Source: a bacterium (GTDB taxonomy: Bacteria; Patescibacteria; ABY1; JACQRZ01). From it: a stretch of DNA of 64,000 nucleotides. The stretch spans positions 32,082 through 96,081 of the forward strand of contig JAUYIE010000021.1 of assembly GCA_030688365.1 (NCBI GenBank), given 5' to 3'. Of the stretch, positions 42,057-52,600 are shown one piece after another. Under the pieces are notes generated by a model. The model did not search any database and was not told the DNA's origin. It saw only the letters and a program-made list of their open reading frames with translations. Position 1 is the stretch's first letter. Every line of letters starts with the position of its first letter. The position numbers and the translations under genes are program-made.

Positions 42057-42113
42057 ATTATATTACTATTGCAATATAATCGGTAATATATTATAATACT
42101 AATATAATATATT
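42057..42113 (+). promoter_or_regulatory. Tandem AT-rich inverted repeats before the DUF4143 gene
   Basis: First repeat: attatatt (42057-42064) and aatataat (42073-42080). Second: aatatattat (42085-42094) and ataatatatt (42104-42113), both perfect. They lie between the membrane protein and the ATPase gene and end 5 bp before its ATG, covering any TATAAT-like -10. Candidate operator or autoregulatory site. Confidence 0.5.
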
Positions 42114-42118
42114 GGGCT

Positions 42119-43429
42119 ATGATAACGAAGGATTTACTCAAAAAAGTCATGCTTGAGCAACGCTCGGTGTTTTTTAGTACAGAAAAATCAATTGAGCGTG
42201 AGATTATCCAAGAGCCATATTTCCAAAAGTGTATTTCTGCCAAGGAAGCGGTGGTAATTACTGGCGTGCGTCGTTGTGGCAAATCATATCTGATGCGACT
42301 GATCTGGCAGGATATAAGAAAGAAACACAAGATTTCGGAAGAGCGATGTTTCTTTTTAAACTTTGAAGATGAACGTTTTCTTCATTTTACCGCACGTGAT
42401 TTTGATACTGCCATTATTTGCTATGAAGAATTGTTTGAGATAACAGCGAGCTTCAAACATAATGTGTATCTTTTTTTTGATGAGATACAAGTGGTGAAAG
42501 GCTGGGAAAAGTTTATCCACCGGCTTCTGGAGACTGGTCGGTACAAGATATTTATTACGGGATCAAACGCCTCATTGCTTTCAAAAGAAATCGGCACGGC
42601 GCTTACTGGCAGAAGTGTTTCTACTACACTATATCCGTTGTCTTTCAGGGAGTATGTCTCCTATAAAATTGGTAAAATACCTTCGGATATTGAACAAAGA
42701 GGGTCTCATGCTTCACGATTACAGAAACTCTATCATGAATATAGTTTCAACGGTGGGTTTCCCGAAGTGGTGATACAGCAGTTTCGGCCACTTTTGCAGG
42801 AATATGTTCGTACTATCGTCTCGCGTGACATCGTGAGTCGGTATCATATCCGCCACGAGGTGAGCTTGCGTGAGCTTGTTGCATTTTTAGTCAGTAATAG
42901 TGGGGTTGTATCGAGTCTTGCGCGTATATCGCAGATGGTAAGGATTAAAAATCTTAGCACGATAAAGAATTATTTGGGACATTTGGAAAATAGTTATTTG
43001 TTTGTACGTCTTTCCCAATGGAGCACTTCAGTCAAGAAGCAAATATATAATCCTGACAAATTTTATCCTGTGGATCATGGAATGTACCAAGAGATAGGCT
43101 TTGCATTGAGCCCCAATGAAGGAAGGATTTTGGAAAACATTGTTGCCATTGAACTGTTGCGAAGAAGGAATTTTTTGTATTATGGCTTTGATGATGGTGA
43201 ATGCGATTTTATTGTAAAATCACAAGACAAATCATGCACTGCAGTACAGGTCACCAAATATCTTGGGCAAGACAATATCGTACGTGAAAGTGCGTGGTTT
43301 TCTAGTCCATCTGCCAATATAGCTAAAAAGAAATACATCATCGTGGAAGAGTATGATGATGTGCTTGTTCCAATACTCAAGAAACAATCGATTGAAGTAT
43401 GGGATATTGTGCGGTGGCTTTTGGGTTAG
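42119..43429 (+). CDS. AAA-type ATPase with DUF4143 domain, copy 1
   Basis: 436 aa. N-terminal ATPase: Walker A GVRRCGKS (about residues 43-50), Walker B VYLFFDEIQ (about 117-125), and ITGSNASLLS sensor-like motif. The C-terminal DUF4143 part has the usual YGFDDGECDFIVK motif, in which the acidic residues resemble a PD-(D/E)xK nuclease-like core. Such proteins are very common in CPR and archaeal genomes; their role is unsettled. It is flanked on both sides by inverted repeats. A second DUF4143 ATPase is at 62.7 kb. Confidence 0.85.
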   Translation: MITKDLLKKVMLEQRSVFFSTEKSIEREIIQEPYFQKCISAKEAVVITGVRRCGKSYLMRLIWQDIRKKHKISEERCFFLNFEDERFLHFTARDFDTAIICYEELFEITASFKHNVYLFFDEIQVVKGWEKFIHRLLETGRYKIFITGSNASLLSKEIGTALTGRSVSTTLYPLSFREYVSYKIGKIPSDIEQRGSHASRLQKLYHEYSFNGGFPEVVIQQFRPLLQEYVRTIVSRDIVSRYHIRHEVSLRELVAFLVSNSGVVSSLARISQMVRIKNLSTIKNYLGHLENSYLFVRLSQWSTSVKKQIYNPDKFYPVDHGMYQEIGFALSPNEGRILENIVAIELLRRRNFLYYGFDDGECDFIVKSQDKSCTAVQVTKYLGQDNIVRESAWFSSPSANIAKKKYIIVEEYDDVLVPILKKQSIEVWDIVRWLLG

Positions 43430-43441
43430 TAGGGGGACATT

Positions 43442-43512
43442 ACTAAATGATAATAGCACTATACATTTAGTAATACTAAATGCCAGATGTACTTATCATT
43501 TAGTTATCCACA
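43442..43512 (+). promoter_or_regulatory. Phased inverted 8-mers and DnaA box upstream of the giant surface gene
   Basis: The 8-mer actaaatg occurs four times with alternating orientation, at 43442, 43464 (inverted), 43475 and 43497 (inverted); start spacings are 22, 11 and 22 bp, all multiples of 11. The outer pair extends to a 12-bp perfect inverted repeat (43442-43453 with 43493-43504), and the inner pair is an 8-3-8 palindrome. A perfect DnaA box, TTATCCACA, abuts at 43504-43512. It may be an operator or a cruciform. No T-run is present, so a terminator is unlikely. Confidence 0.6.
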
Positions 43513-43536
43513 TCCCCCCCTCAATGGGAGAAATCA

Positions 43537-43583
43537 TGGTATAATTATCGTGTCGGTGGATATCCGACAAGTATTGATATAAT
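43537..43583 (+). promoter_or_regulatory. Candidate promoters of the giant surface gene
   Basis: TGG plus TATAAT (43537-43545) is an extended -10, and a second TATAAT lies at 43578-43583. Neither has a good -35. The second predicts a start near 43590, supporting translation from ATG 43611. Confidence 0.5.
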
Positions 43584-43610
43584 TACTCTGTGCAGATATT
43601 TTTTGCAAAG

Positions 43611-46600
43611 ATGCAGAAGAGGCATAAAAAATTAGCGTATAGTCTTTCACTTATTTCTATTGCACTCTTAGCGATAGGGATATTTTTGGCGTTATTATTT
43701 CAAACAAAGCACGATGACAGTTTTGCGTCTTCTTCTTGGACACAAACCGATTGGAGCGGGGGTGTGGGCGCGTCAACGACGAATCAATATTCGTCAATGT
43801 CAAATATAGACGCGACGGGTACGGCGGGACTATTGACACTTGCAAGCAACGGCGAGGAGCTTATCAATACGGATTTTGAGTCGGATTTAAGTTCGTGGAT
43901 TGCCTCCGGGGGTGGCGCTTCCGCTACGGGTGGTACTATCACATATACGGATTCTGATGGCCTCAACCCGCGGTCGTCCCCGGCGTATAATGAGGGATAT
44001 GCTGTACATACGTTTACGAGTAGTGGGACATTTACTCCGACTGAAAGTATAACTGTAGATGCATTGGTAATAGCGGGTGGCGGTGGCGGTGGCGGGTCAT
44101 TAAATAGTGGCTCCGGGTCGCGAGGTGGTGGTGGTGCTGGTGGACTCCTGTATAACACGTCATTGGCTCTCACAGCCCAAGAATATTCCGTGACAGTCGG
44201 TGCGGGAGGTGCGGGAGGTGCGGTAGGAACAGAAAATAATGGTACTGTTGGTAATGACTCCGTGTTTAGTACTCTTACTGCAAAAGGAGGCGGATATGGT
44301 GCGGCAACTAACGGAGGGTTGATTGGCGGTACCGGAGGTTCTGGAGGAGGAAGTACGTATACGAGCACACATTCCACTACAACAGGCGGGCAAGGTAACA
44401 TAGGGGGTGCCGGTGCGAATGGTGGTGGTGGTGGTGGCGGTGCCGGTGCAGTCGGTGCTGACCCGCCTTCCTCTGATGCCGGTGGAAACGGTGGTGCTGG
44501 TGTGAGTACCTATTCTGATTTATTGAGTGCGGGCAATGCTGGAGTAGATATTTCAGGTACACGTTGGATAGCCGGTGGCGGTGGCGGTGGCGGTTACCCT
44601 ACAGGAAGTAATATAGGTACGGGTGGTAATGGCGGTGGCGGATCGGGTGGTGGTTCCGGCACATCTGCTACAGCGGGGACAACAAATACCGGCGGTGGCG
44701 GTGGCGGTGGCGGTTCCGGTGTCGGCGGTGGTTCTGGTGGTTCCGGTGTCGTTATAATTCGTTACATACCAACGGCAGTCACTATTACTCGTGACACTGA
44801 TACAAAATATGCAGGCACTGCATCAGCGAAGATGGTAACGAGTACTGGCTCGTCAAACTTCACCCAATCCATCAACGTCGGTGATACCAATACATATAGC
44901 CTCACCACCTACGCCTATACGACCGGCGCGGCTGTTTCTGCATCAGATGCGGAGTTGTATTACAACGACTCAACTATTACGACGACATACACATCGGTCG
45001 GCGGGGGATGGTACAAGCTTTCCGGTTCACTCACCGGTGCAGACGAGGCGCGTGATTATGGCGTGCAAGTGAAAGCGAGTACGACCGTATACCTTGATGA
45101 CATCAGCCTTCGTGTATATCAAACCCTTGGGACACTCACTTCAAACATCTATGATGCCGGTTCAAGTGGAAGCACATGGGGGACGATGACATACACCGCT
45201 GACGCGATAGGAACCACCACTGTCAAGGCTCGTACATCAGATTCTGCAACCATGTCCGGTGCTACGCCGTTTTCATCGTGCGATGTCATTACCAGCGGAA
45301 GCGATATTTCATCAAATAACTGCGTCAACGATGGAGATAGATACATACAATACGAGGTGACCCTCACGGGTACGTCCACTCCGACCTTTTCCGACATTAC
45401 CTTCGCGTTCTCCGCATATTCAACACCCTCTGCTCGCCAAACCGACTGGAGTGGCGGTGTAGGCGCGTCAACGACCAATCAATATTCTGCCGGCTCAAAC
45501 ATAGACGCGACGACAAACACCGGCCAGCTTATGCTGACGGCAAACGCAGAAAAACTTACAAATACGGGTTTTGAGACAGATACAACTTCTTGGACACAAC
45601 CAGCAACTGCCACTGGCGGAACCATCACATATTCTGGTGGAAAAACCATTCACGTATTCACTGGTAGCAGTACATATACACCATCGTTTAGTGGAAACGT
45701 ATCAGCCATTGTGGTTGCTGGCGGAGGTGGCGGAGGTGGTTATTCTGGTAGTTGTTGTGGCGGAGGTGGCGGAGGTGGTGGTGGCTTACTGTACACAGGT
45801 TCCACTGCAGTGATCGCGGATACTGAATATACCATCACTGTTGGCACAGGAGGAACAGGTACTTATGGCAATGGAAATAATGGATCAAATTCGGTTTTTT
45901 CTACAATGACAGCCATTGGTGGTGGGGGCGGAGGCACCGGAAGTACTGGATTTGGTTGTGGGGGGGACGGTAGCGCGGGTGGATCTGGAGGTGGTGGAGG
46001 TCAAAACGCTGGTGGGTGTAATTTACTTGGTGGGGGCGCAGGGACAGAGGGTCAGGGAAATAGTGGTGGTTCTAGATCTGGCGGTGGCGGAGGTGGTGCT
46101 GGTGAGGATGGAGCCTCTGGAACAAATGGTGGTGCTGGCGGCGCTGGTCTTGATTACGGTTCTTATTTTGGTACCAGTGTTGGTGATTCGGGATGGTTTG
46201 CTGGTGGTGGTGGTAGATATGGTGCAAGCGGTGGTGCTGGCGGAGGTGGTGCTGGTGGCGATACTGGTACCAACGGAACTGCAAATACCGGTGGCGGTGG
46301 AGGTGCTGGAAAAGGAACCCCAGGACTTGGTGGTGATGGTGGCTCTGGTATAGTAATTGTCGCTGAATCAACCGCAAATGGCACTCGAGATACAAGTATA
46401 TATCACGGGGGATCTGCTTCTGTAAAACTAACAAACGGTCAAAACTTTACTCAATCAATCAACGTCGGCGATACGGATGTCTATAGCTTGTCCGCGTATG
46501 CGTACACTGACGGTACAGCAATCACCGCTAGCAATGTTGAGCTGTATTACAACGGTTCTGTTGTCGATACGACCTATACATCGGTTGGTAGCGGTTGGTA

Positions 46601-49600
46601 CAAACTTTCAGGAACTGTTACCGGTGCCAATGAATCCAGAGAGTACGGCGTGCAAACAAAAAGTACCTACACTGTATATATTGACGACATCAGTTTACAC
46701 TCATACGCAAATCTCGGTACCCTTACGTCAAATATCTTTGACGCGGGCGCATCAGGAGGCAATTGGGGTGTTATGTCATATCTCACCGACGCTGTCGGTA
46801 CAACACAACTCAAAGTCCGCACGTCAAACTCGGCGTCCATGGACGGCGCGCCAGAGTTTTCAACCTGCGCGATTATTTCTTCCGGTTCTGACATATCCTC
46901 AAACAACTGTGTGATTGACGGGCAAAGATATTTCCAATATCAAATTACTCTAGCAGGGTCAAGCATGGGAAATACACCGACGTTTTCAGATATTTCTTTC
47001 TTGTATACAGGATTTTCTACAACAAAAGCCGTCCAATCCGACTGGAGCGGGGGTGCTGGTGATTCTACAACAAACCAATACAATGGAGATGGGACATCAA
47101 ACATAGACGGCACGTCTGTGTATGGACAAGCGACACTTTCAAAAAATACTGAAAAGCTTTCAAATACGGATTTTGAAACAAACCTAGATTCGTGGAGCTC
47201 TTCCGGAGGTTCTGCAACTCGCGACACTGACACGAAGTACACAGGTACCGCTTCAGTAGAACTTGTTGACAGTCAAAATCTTACCCAATCCGTCAACGTC
47301 GGTGATACGAGCGTCTATAGTCTGTCCGCGTACGCCTATACGACAGGCGCGGCAGTCACTTCGGCAGACGCGGAGCTGTATTACAACGGATCAACGATCA
47401 CGACGACCTATACCGCGGTAGGTAGCGGTTGGTACAAGCTTTCTGGAACACTCACCGGTGCAGACGCTTCACGCGACTATGGTGTACAAGTTAAGGCTTA
47501 TAAAACTGTATACATTGACGATATCAGTCTTCGTTCGTATGCGAGTTCCGGTACATTGACTTCAAATATATTTGACGCCGGTGTCGGTGGAAGTAGTTGG
47601 GGTACTTTATCATATAGTGCCGATGCTGTTGGTACGACAACCGTCAAAGTGCGCACATCTGATTCCGCGACAATGGATGGCGCGACCGCTTTTGCGTCGT
47701 GTGACGCAGTAACAAGTGGAAACGATATTTCATCAAACAACTGCGTGAGCGATGGTAATCGATATATTCAATATCAAGTTACACTTGCCGGCTCAAATAC
47801 AGGAAATACTCCGACATTTTCAGATATATCTTTTGGTGTTGCAAGTTATACGGCTCCGTCAGCATCAGAAACAGACTGGAGCGGAGGCGAAGGCGTTGAC
47901 TACGTAAGTGCGACGAATATTGACGCGACAACGACACCGGGACAACTAACACTGACTCTCACCGGAGAGGAGTACGCAGTTTCCGGTAATTTAACTTCAA
48001 ATATCCTTGATTCAAATGCAGGCGGAAGCAGTTGGGGTGTGGTGTCATATTCCACTAGTCTTGTTGGTACAGCCACTGTGAAAGTGCGCACATCAAACTC
48101 TGCGACAATGGATGGCGCAACCGCGTTTGCTTCTTGCAATGCCATTACAAAAGATGCTGACATTTCATCAAACAATTGTGTTACAGACGGAGAGAGATAT
48201 TATCAATATCAAATCACTCTCGCAGGTTCTTCCACCGCAAACACACCGACGTTTTATGCCGTATCTTTTATATATTCCGCATACACCGTTCCTTCTCATC
48301 TTGAAACCGATTGGAGCGATGGTGAAGGTACAGATTATGTTTTAGCTACAGACATTGACGCGACGACATCGGTGGGGCAATTGAAATTGGCAACGAATGG
48401 TGAGAAATTTACAAATACTGATTTTGAAGAAAATGTAAATTCGTGGCCGGCTTCCTCCGATGGTCTTGCCACTGGTGGTACTATCACATACACGGATTCT
48501 GATGGTCTTAATCCTCGTGAATCGCCAGCGTATAGTGGAGGGTATGCTGTTCATACGTTTACGAGTAGTGGCACTTTTACTCCAGCCGGTAGTATGAGCG
48601 TAAATGCTTTGATTGTCGCGGGTGGTGGCGGGGGTGGATCTGGTCGCGGTGGCGGTGGCGGTGCAGGAGGCGTGAGGACATCAGCGCTTAGTTTAAATGC
48701 TGGTGATATTGCTGTCACAGTTGGTGCTGGTGGAGCAGCTAATACAAATGGCAGTAACAGCGTATTTTCTACCATAACTTCTACAGGTGGAGGGCGCGGA
48801 GGTGGTGAGTCTGGTTATGGGGTGGCAACCACAGGTGCTTCTGGGGGTTCCGGAGGTGGTGGTGTGGCAAGTGGCGAGGCGGGAGGTGCCGGGAATGCCG
48901 GGAGTTTTTCTCCCGTAGAAGGATATGCTGGTGGCGCCGGTGGCCCTACAGGTAACTACCTTGCTGGTGGTGGGGGCGGTGCGGGTGCGATTGGGGCGTC
49001 TGGTGCAGTCAGTAGCAACGGTGGAGTGGGTATTTCTTCATCACTATCAGGTTCAGCAGTGTATTATGGCGGTGGCGGTGGCGGAAGTGGAAATAGTGGA
49101 ACACCGGGAACCGGTGGAAATGGCGGTGGCGGAAATGGGACAGTGACTAGTGGTGCTACTGGTGGTGCAGGTACGGCAAATACGGGCGGTGGCGGTGGCG
49201 GTGGAAGTGGAACTGAATCAAGGGGTACGGGGGGCGCAGGCGGTTCCGGTATCGTCATTATCCGATATATCCCCGCTTCTGTAACTATCACCCGAGATAC
49301 TGACACCAATTATACCGGAACAGCTTCAGCTAAAGTCGTAACAGATGGTAGTTCATCTAATTTTATCCAATCCGTCAATGTCGGTGACACTAATACATAC
49401 AGTCTCACCGCCTATGCCTACACTGATGGTAACGAAGTCACCTCGTCAGACGCAGAGTTGTATTACAATGATGCAACCATAACCACAACATATACATCCA
49501 TGGGAGGTGGTTGGTACAAGCTTTCCGGTTCACTCACCGGCGCAGACGCATCGCGTGATTATGGAGTACAGGTCAAAACAGGGAAAACAGTATACCTTGA

Positions 49601-52600
49601 TGATATGAGCGTGGCTTCATACGCCTCTTCCGGCACCCTCATCTCAAACATCATTGACTCCGGCAATGTGGGAACAAACTGGGGGGTGGTATCATATATC
49701 GCTGACAACGTCGGTACGACAACAATCAAAGTACGCACATCCACATCTGCCACCATGGAAGGAGCAAGCGCCTTTGCTTTGTGCAATCCGATCACGACCG
49801 ATACGGATATTTCCTCAAACAACTGCGTAACCGATACAGACAAGTATTTTCAATACGAAGTAACGCTTGCCGGCTCATCTACAGCCAACACCCCAACATT
49901 ATCATCAATTTCCTTTCTTTATGTTTCCTCCAACTCTGCACCTACGGCATCCGCTGTGCAAATCCAAGAAACTCCTCCATTTGTCATCTCACAAGTACTT
50001 CACGGCCAATACACCTACTCTGACGCTGATGGTGATCTGGAGGGAACCTCAACATTCCGTTGGCTACGAGATGATGTCGCCATTGATGGCGCTACTGCTG
50101 TTGACTACACCACAGTAGCTGATGATGTAGGACACAACATCAAGTTTGAAGTGACACCAGTCGCTTCGTCAGGCATCACCCCCGGTATCGCATATCTAAG
50201 CGGTTCATACGCCGTAAATAACTCTGCTCCGACAGCATCAACACTGTCCGTGACAGGCACATTGGCAATGAATCAAACTCTGACCGGCAGTTACACATAT
50301 GCCGACGCTGACAGCGACGTGGAGGGCACGTCAACATTCCGTTGGCTTCGCAGTGCAGGTGGTACAGACGAAAACTATACTGAAATCGGTAGTGCCACGA
50401 CAATCACTCATTTGACTGTAGCTGAAGACGTAGGACACTATGTCAAATTTGAAGTAACCCCGATAGCATCAACAGGCACAACAAACGGTGTAGCCGTCTC
50501 AAGCTCTGGCTACCTTGTCGCAAACTCTGCCCCAGTCGCGTCTGTGGTCAGTATCGTTGAAGCCGACCAAGTCGTGAACACGCTACTCACAGGATCCTAC
50601 ACCTACTCCGATGTTGACTCTGACACCGAAGGCATATCCACCTTCCGTTGGTTAAGAAGCGCAGGAGCATCTGACGCTGACTACTCTGCAATAGACGGAG
50701 CCACATCACAGACCTACACGACCACATCCTCTGACGTACGGCATTATCTCAAATTCGAAGTAACACCAGTCGCCTCATCAGGCACAACCCCGGGCGACGC
50801 AGTCCAAAGCTCCGGCTACGAAATAATTAACTCTGCTCCGACTGCCCCAACCACGCTTCTGGTAAACACCAGAACAGCTACCGCCCAAGGATCTGATTTT
50901 GCCATTGACGCTGCAGGTCGTCTCACACTAACTTCCACAGACATAGTCTTTTCATCAATCTATAATGATCCAGACTCAGACGCGACCACAAAGTACAGAC
51001 TTCAAGTAGACACCACCAATGACTTTTCATCAGGAACTCTTACCTATGACTCCGGCGCGTCTGGCACTGCCATAACTTCAATAGCAGACGGAGCAAGGTC
51101 TACTGACATCTCAACCACCGCTATAATAGCGGAAGACACCACTTACTACTGGAGAGTCAAGTTTTGGGATTCAGACGACACCGAAGGAGCATGGTCGCCG
51201 TCAGGCGAAAGCGCAGCTTCCTTCAAAACAGCGGCAAACCTTGTTCCTGTCCCTGCCACGCTTGATAGCACCGGCAACGTAGGACGATATGCGGTATCTG
51301 CAGTAGACACAATAAATGACAACGGAGGAGACGGCTTTGCACGCATCGTCTATTACGGAGCTACCACAGGATCACTCAAATATGTTCGTTGTCTTAATGC
51401 CAGCTGTTCTCTTTCATCCACTCCGACATCCCTTGGTTCAACCGGTAGTGTTGAAAAATATGCCTCAATCGCCATAGACCCAACCGATCACTTCCCAAGA
51501 ATAGCGTACTACGACTCCACGGCAGGAAACATTAAGTTCATCACTTGTCTGGACAACACCTGTGACCCAACCGACCCAGCCAGTGCTACGGTGACAACAA
51601 TCACATCGGGAACAGTGGGTTCCCGCGTTTCCCTTACCCTTGATTCAGATGGGTATGCTTTGATTTCTTACGATGGGCCTTCCGGTATCCTCAAATATTG
51701 CCAATGCCATGACATAAACTGTGACATCAACGATGTCATTACCATAGACATTTCATCAGAAGACGTTGTGGAATATGTAACCATGGCATCTGATTCAACT
51801 ACCGGCCTTGCACGCATAGTATATTACGACTCAAACGCCAATACACTTAATTACGTCCAGTGCACCAACGCGAGTTGTTCTACAAAAACCACCACAACCA
51901 TTGATTCCTCAACTATCGGTGGAAGTACAGGAGACGTTGGATCATATCCATCAATAGCCATAGACCCAAATACAGGATTTGCCAAGATAGCTTACTATGA
52001 CGCCACGGGAGACAACCTCAAGTATATCCAGTGCAGATCAGCAAGCTGTGACCCAGATGATGCCACTCCTGCCAATCGCCCAATCATTACCACAATTGAC
52101 TCTGTCGGAGACGTTGGACAATACACCTCTATAGCCCTTGATCCAGATACAGGCCTTGCACGAATATCTTACTATGACGTAACAAACACAGGTCTTAAGT
52201 ACATTGTTTGCACCGACGATCCTTGTCAAGTGAGAGTAACAACGACAATAGTCACTACAGGAAATGTAGGAAAGTATTCAAAGATAGTTCTTGGTTCAAA
52301 CGACATGCCACAGATCTCATATTACGACGAAACAAACGGAGATCTCATGTTTACCCAATGTTCCAACATCAACTGCGGGGGCACGGCAAACCTTGCTCCT
52401 ACTGCGCCGACAACCCTTTATGTAAACACCGCCACTGCGACCGCGCAGTCGGGAAGTGAAAATCACGCCGACATCGCTTCAACAGATATCGTGCTTTCAG
52501 CACTGCACGATGACCCGGAAAGCGACCCCGCTATCATGTACCAGCTTCAAATTTCTACCAATGCAGATTTTACTGTGACAGACGATATTTTCTATGATTC

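Noticed and set aside
43442..43504. CRISPR-like repeat array
   Set aside because: Repeats are only 8 bp, alternate in orientation, and are separated by 3-14 bp. No cas genes are present.
43430..43589. Possible replication origin (DnaA box, palindromes, AT-rich DNA)
   Set aside because: Only one perfect DnaA box, no dnaA or dnaN gene nearby, and perfect boxes also occur at 16448 and inside atpG (32970), so chance is a good explanation. A cumulative GC-skew plot of the genome would settle it.
43784..44401. Long Pro-rich minus-strand ORF (205 codons)
   Set aside because: It is the antisense shadow of the first Gly-rich block (GGT/GGC codons read as ACC/GCC/CCX). Similar shadows occur at 46072-46434 and 49064-49309.
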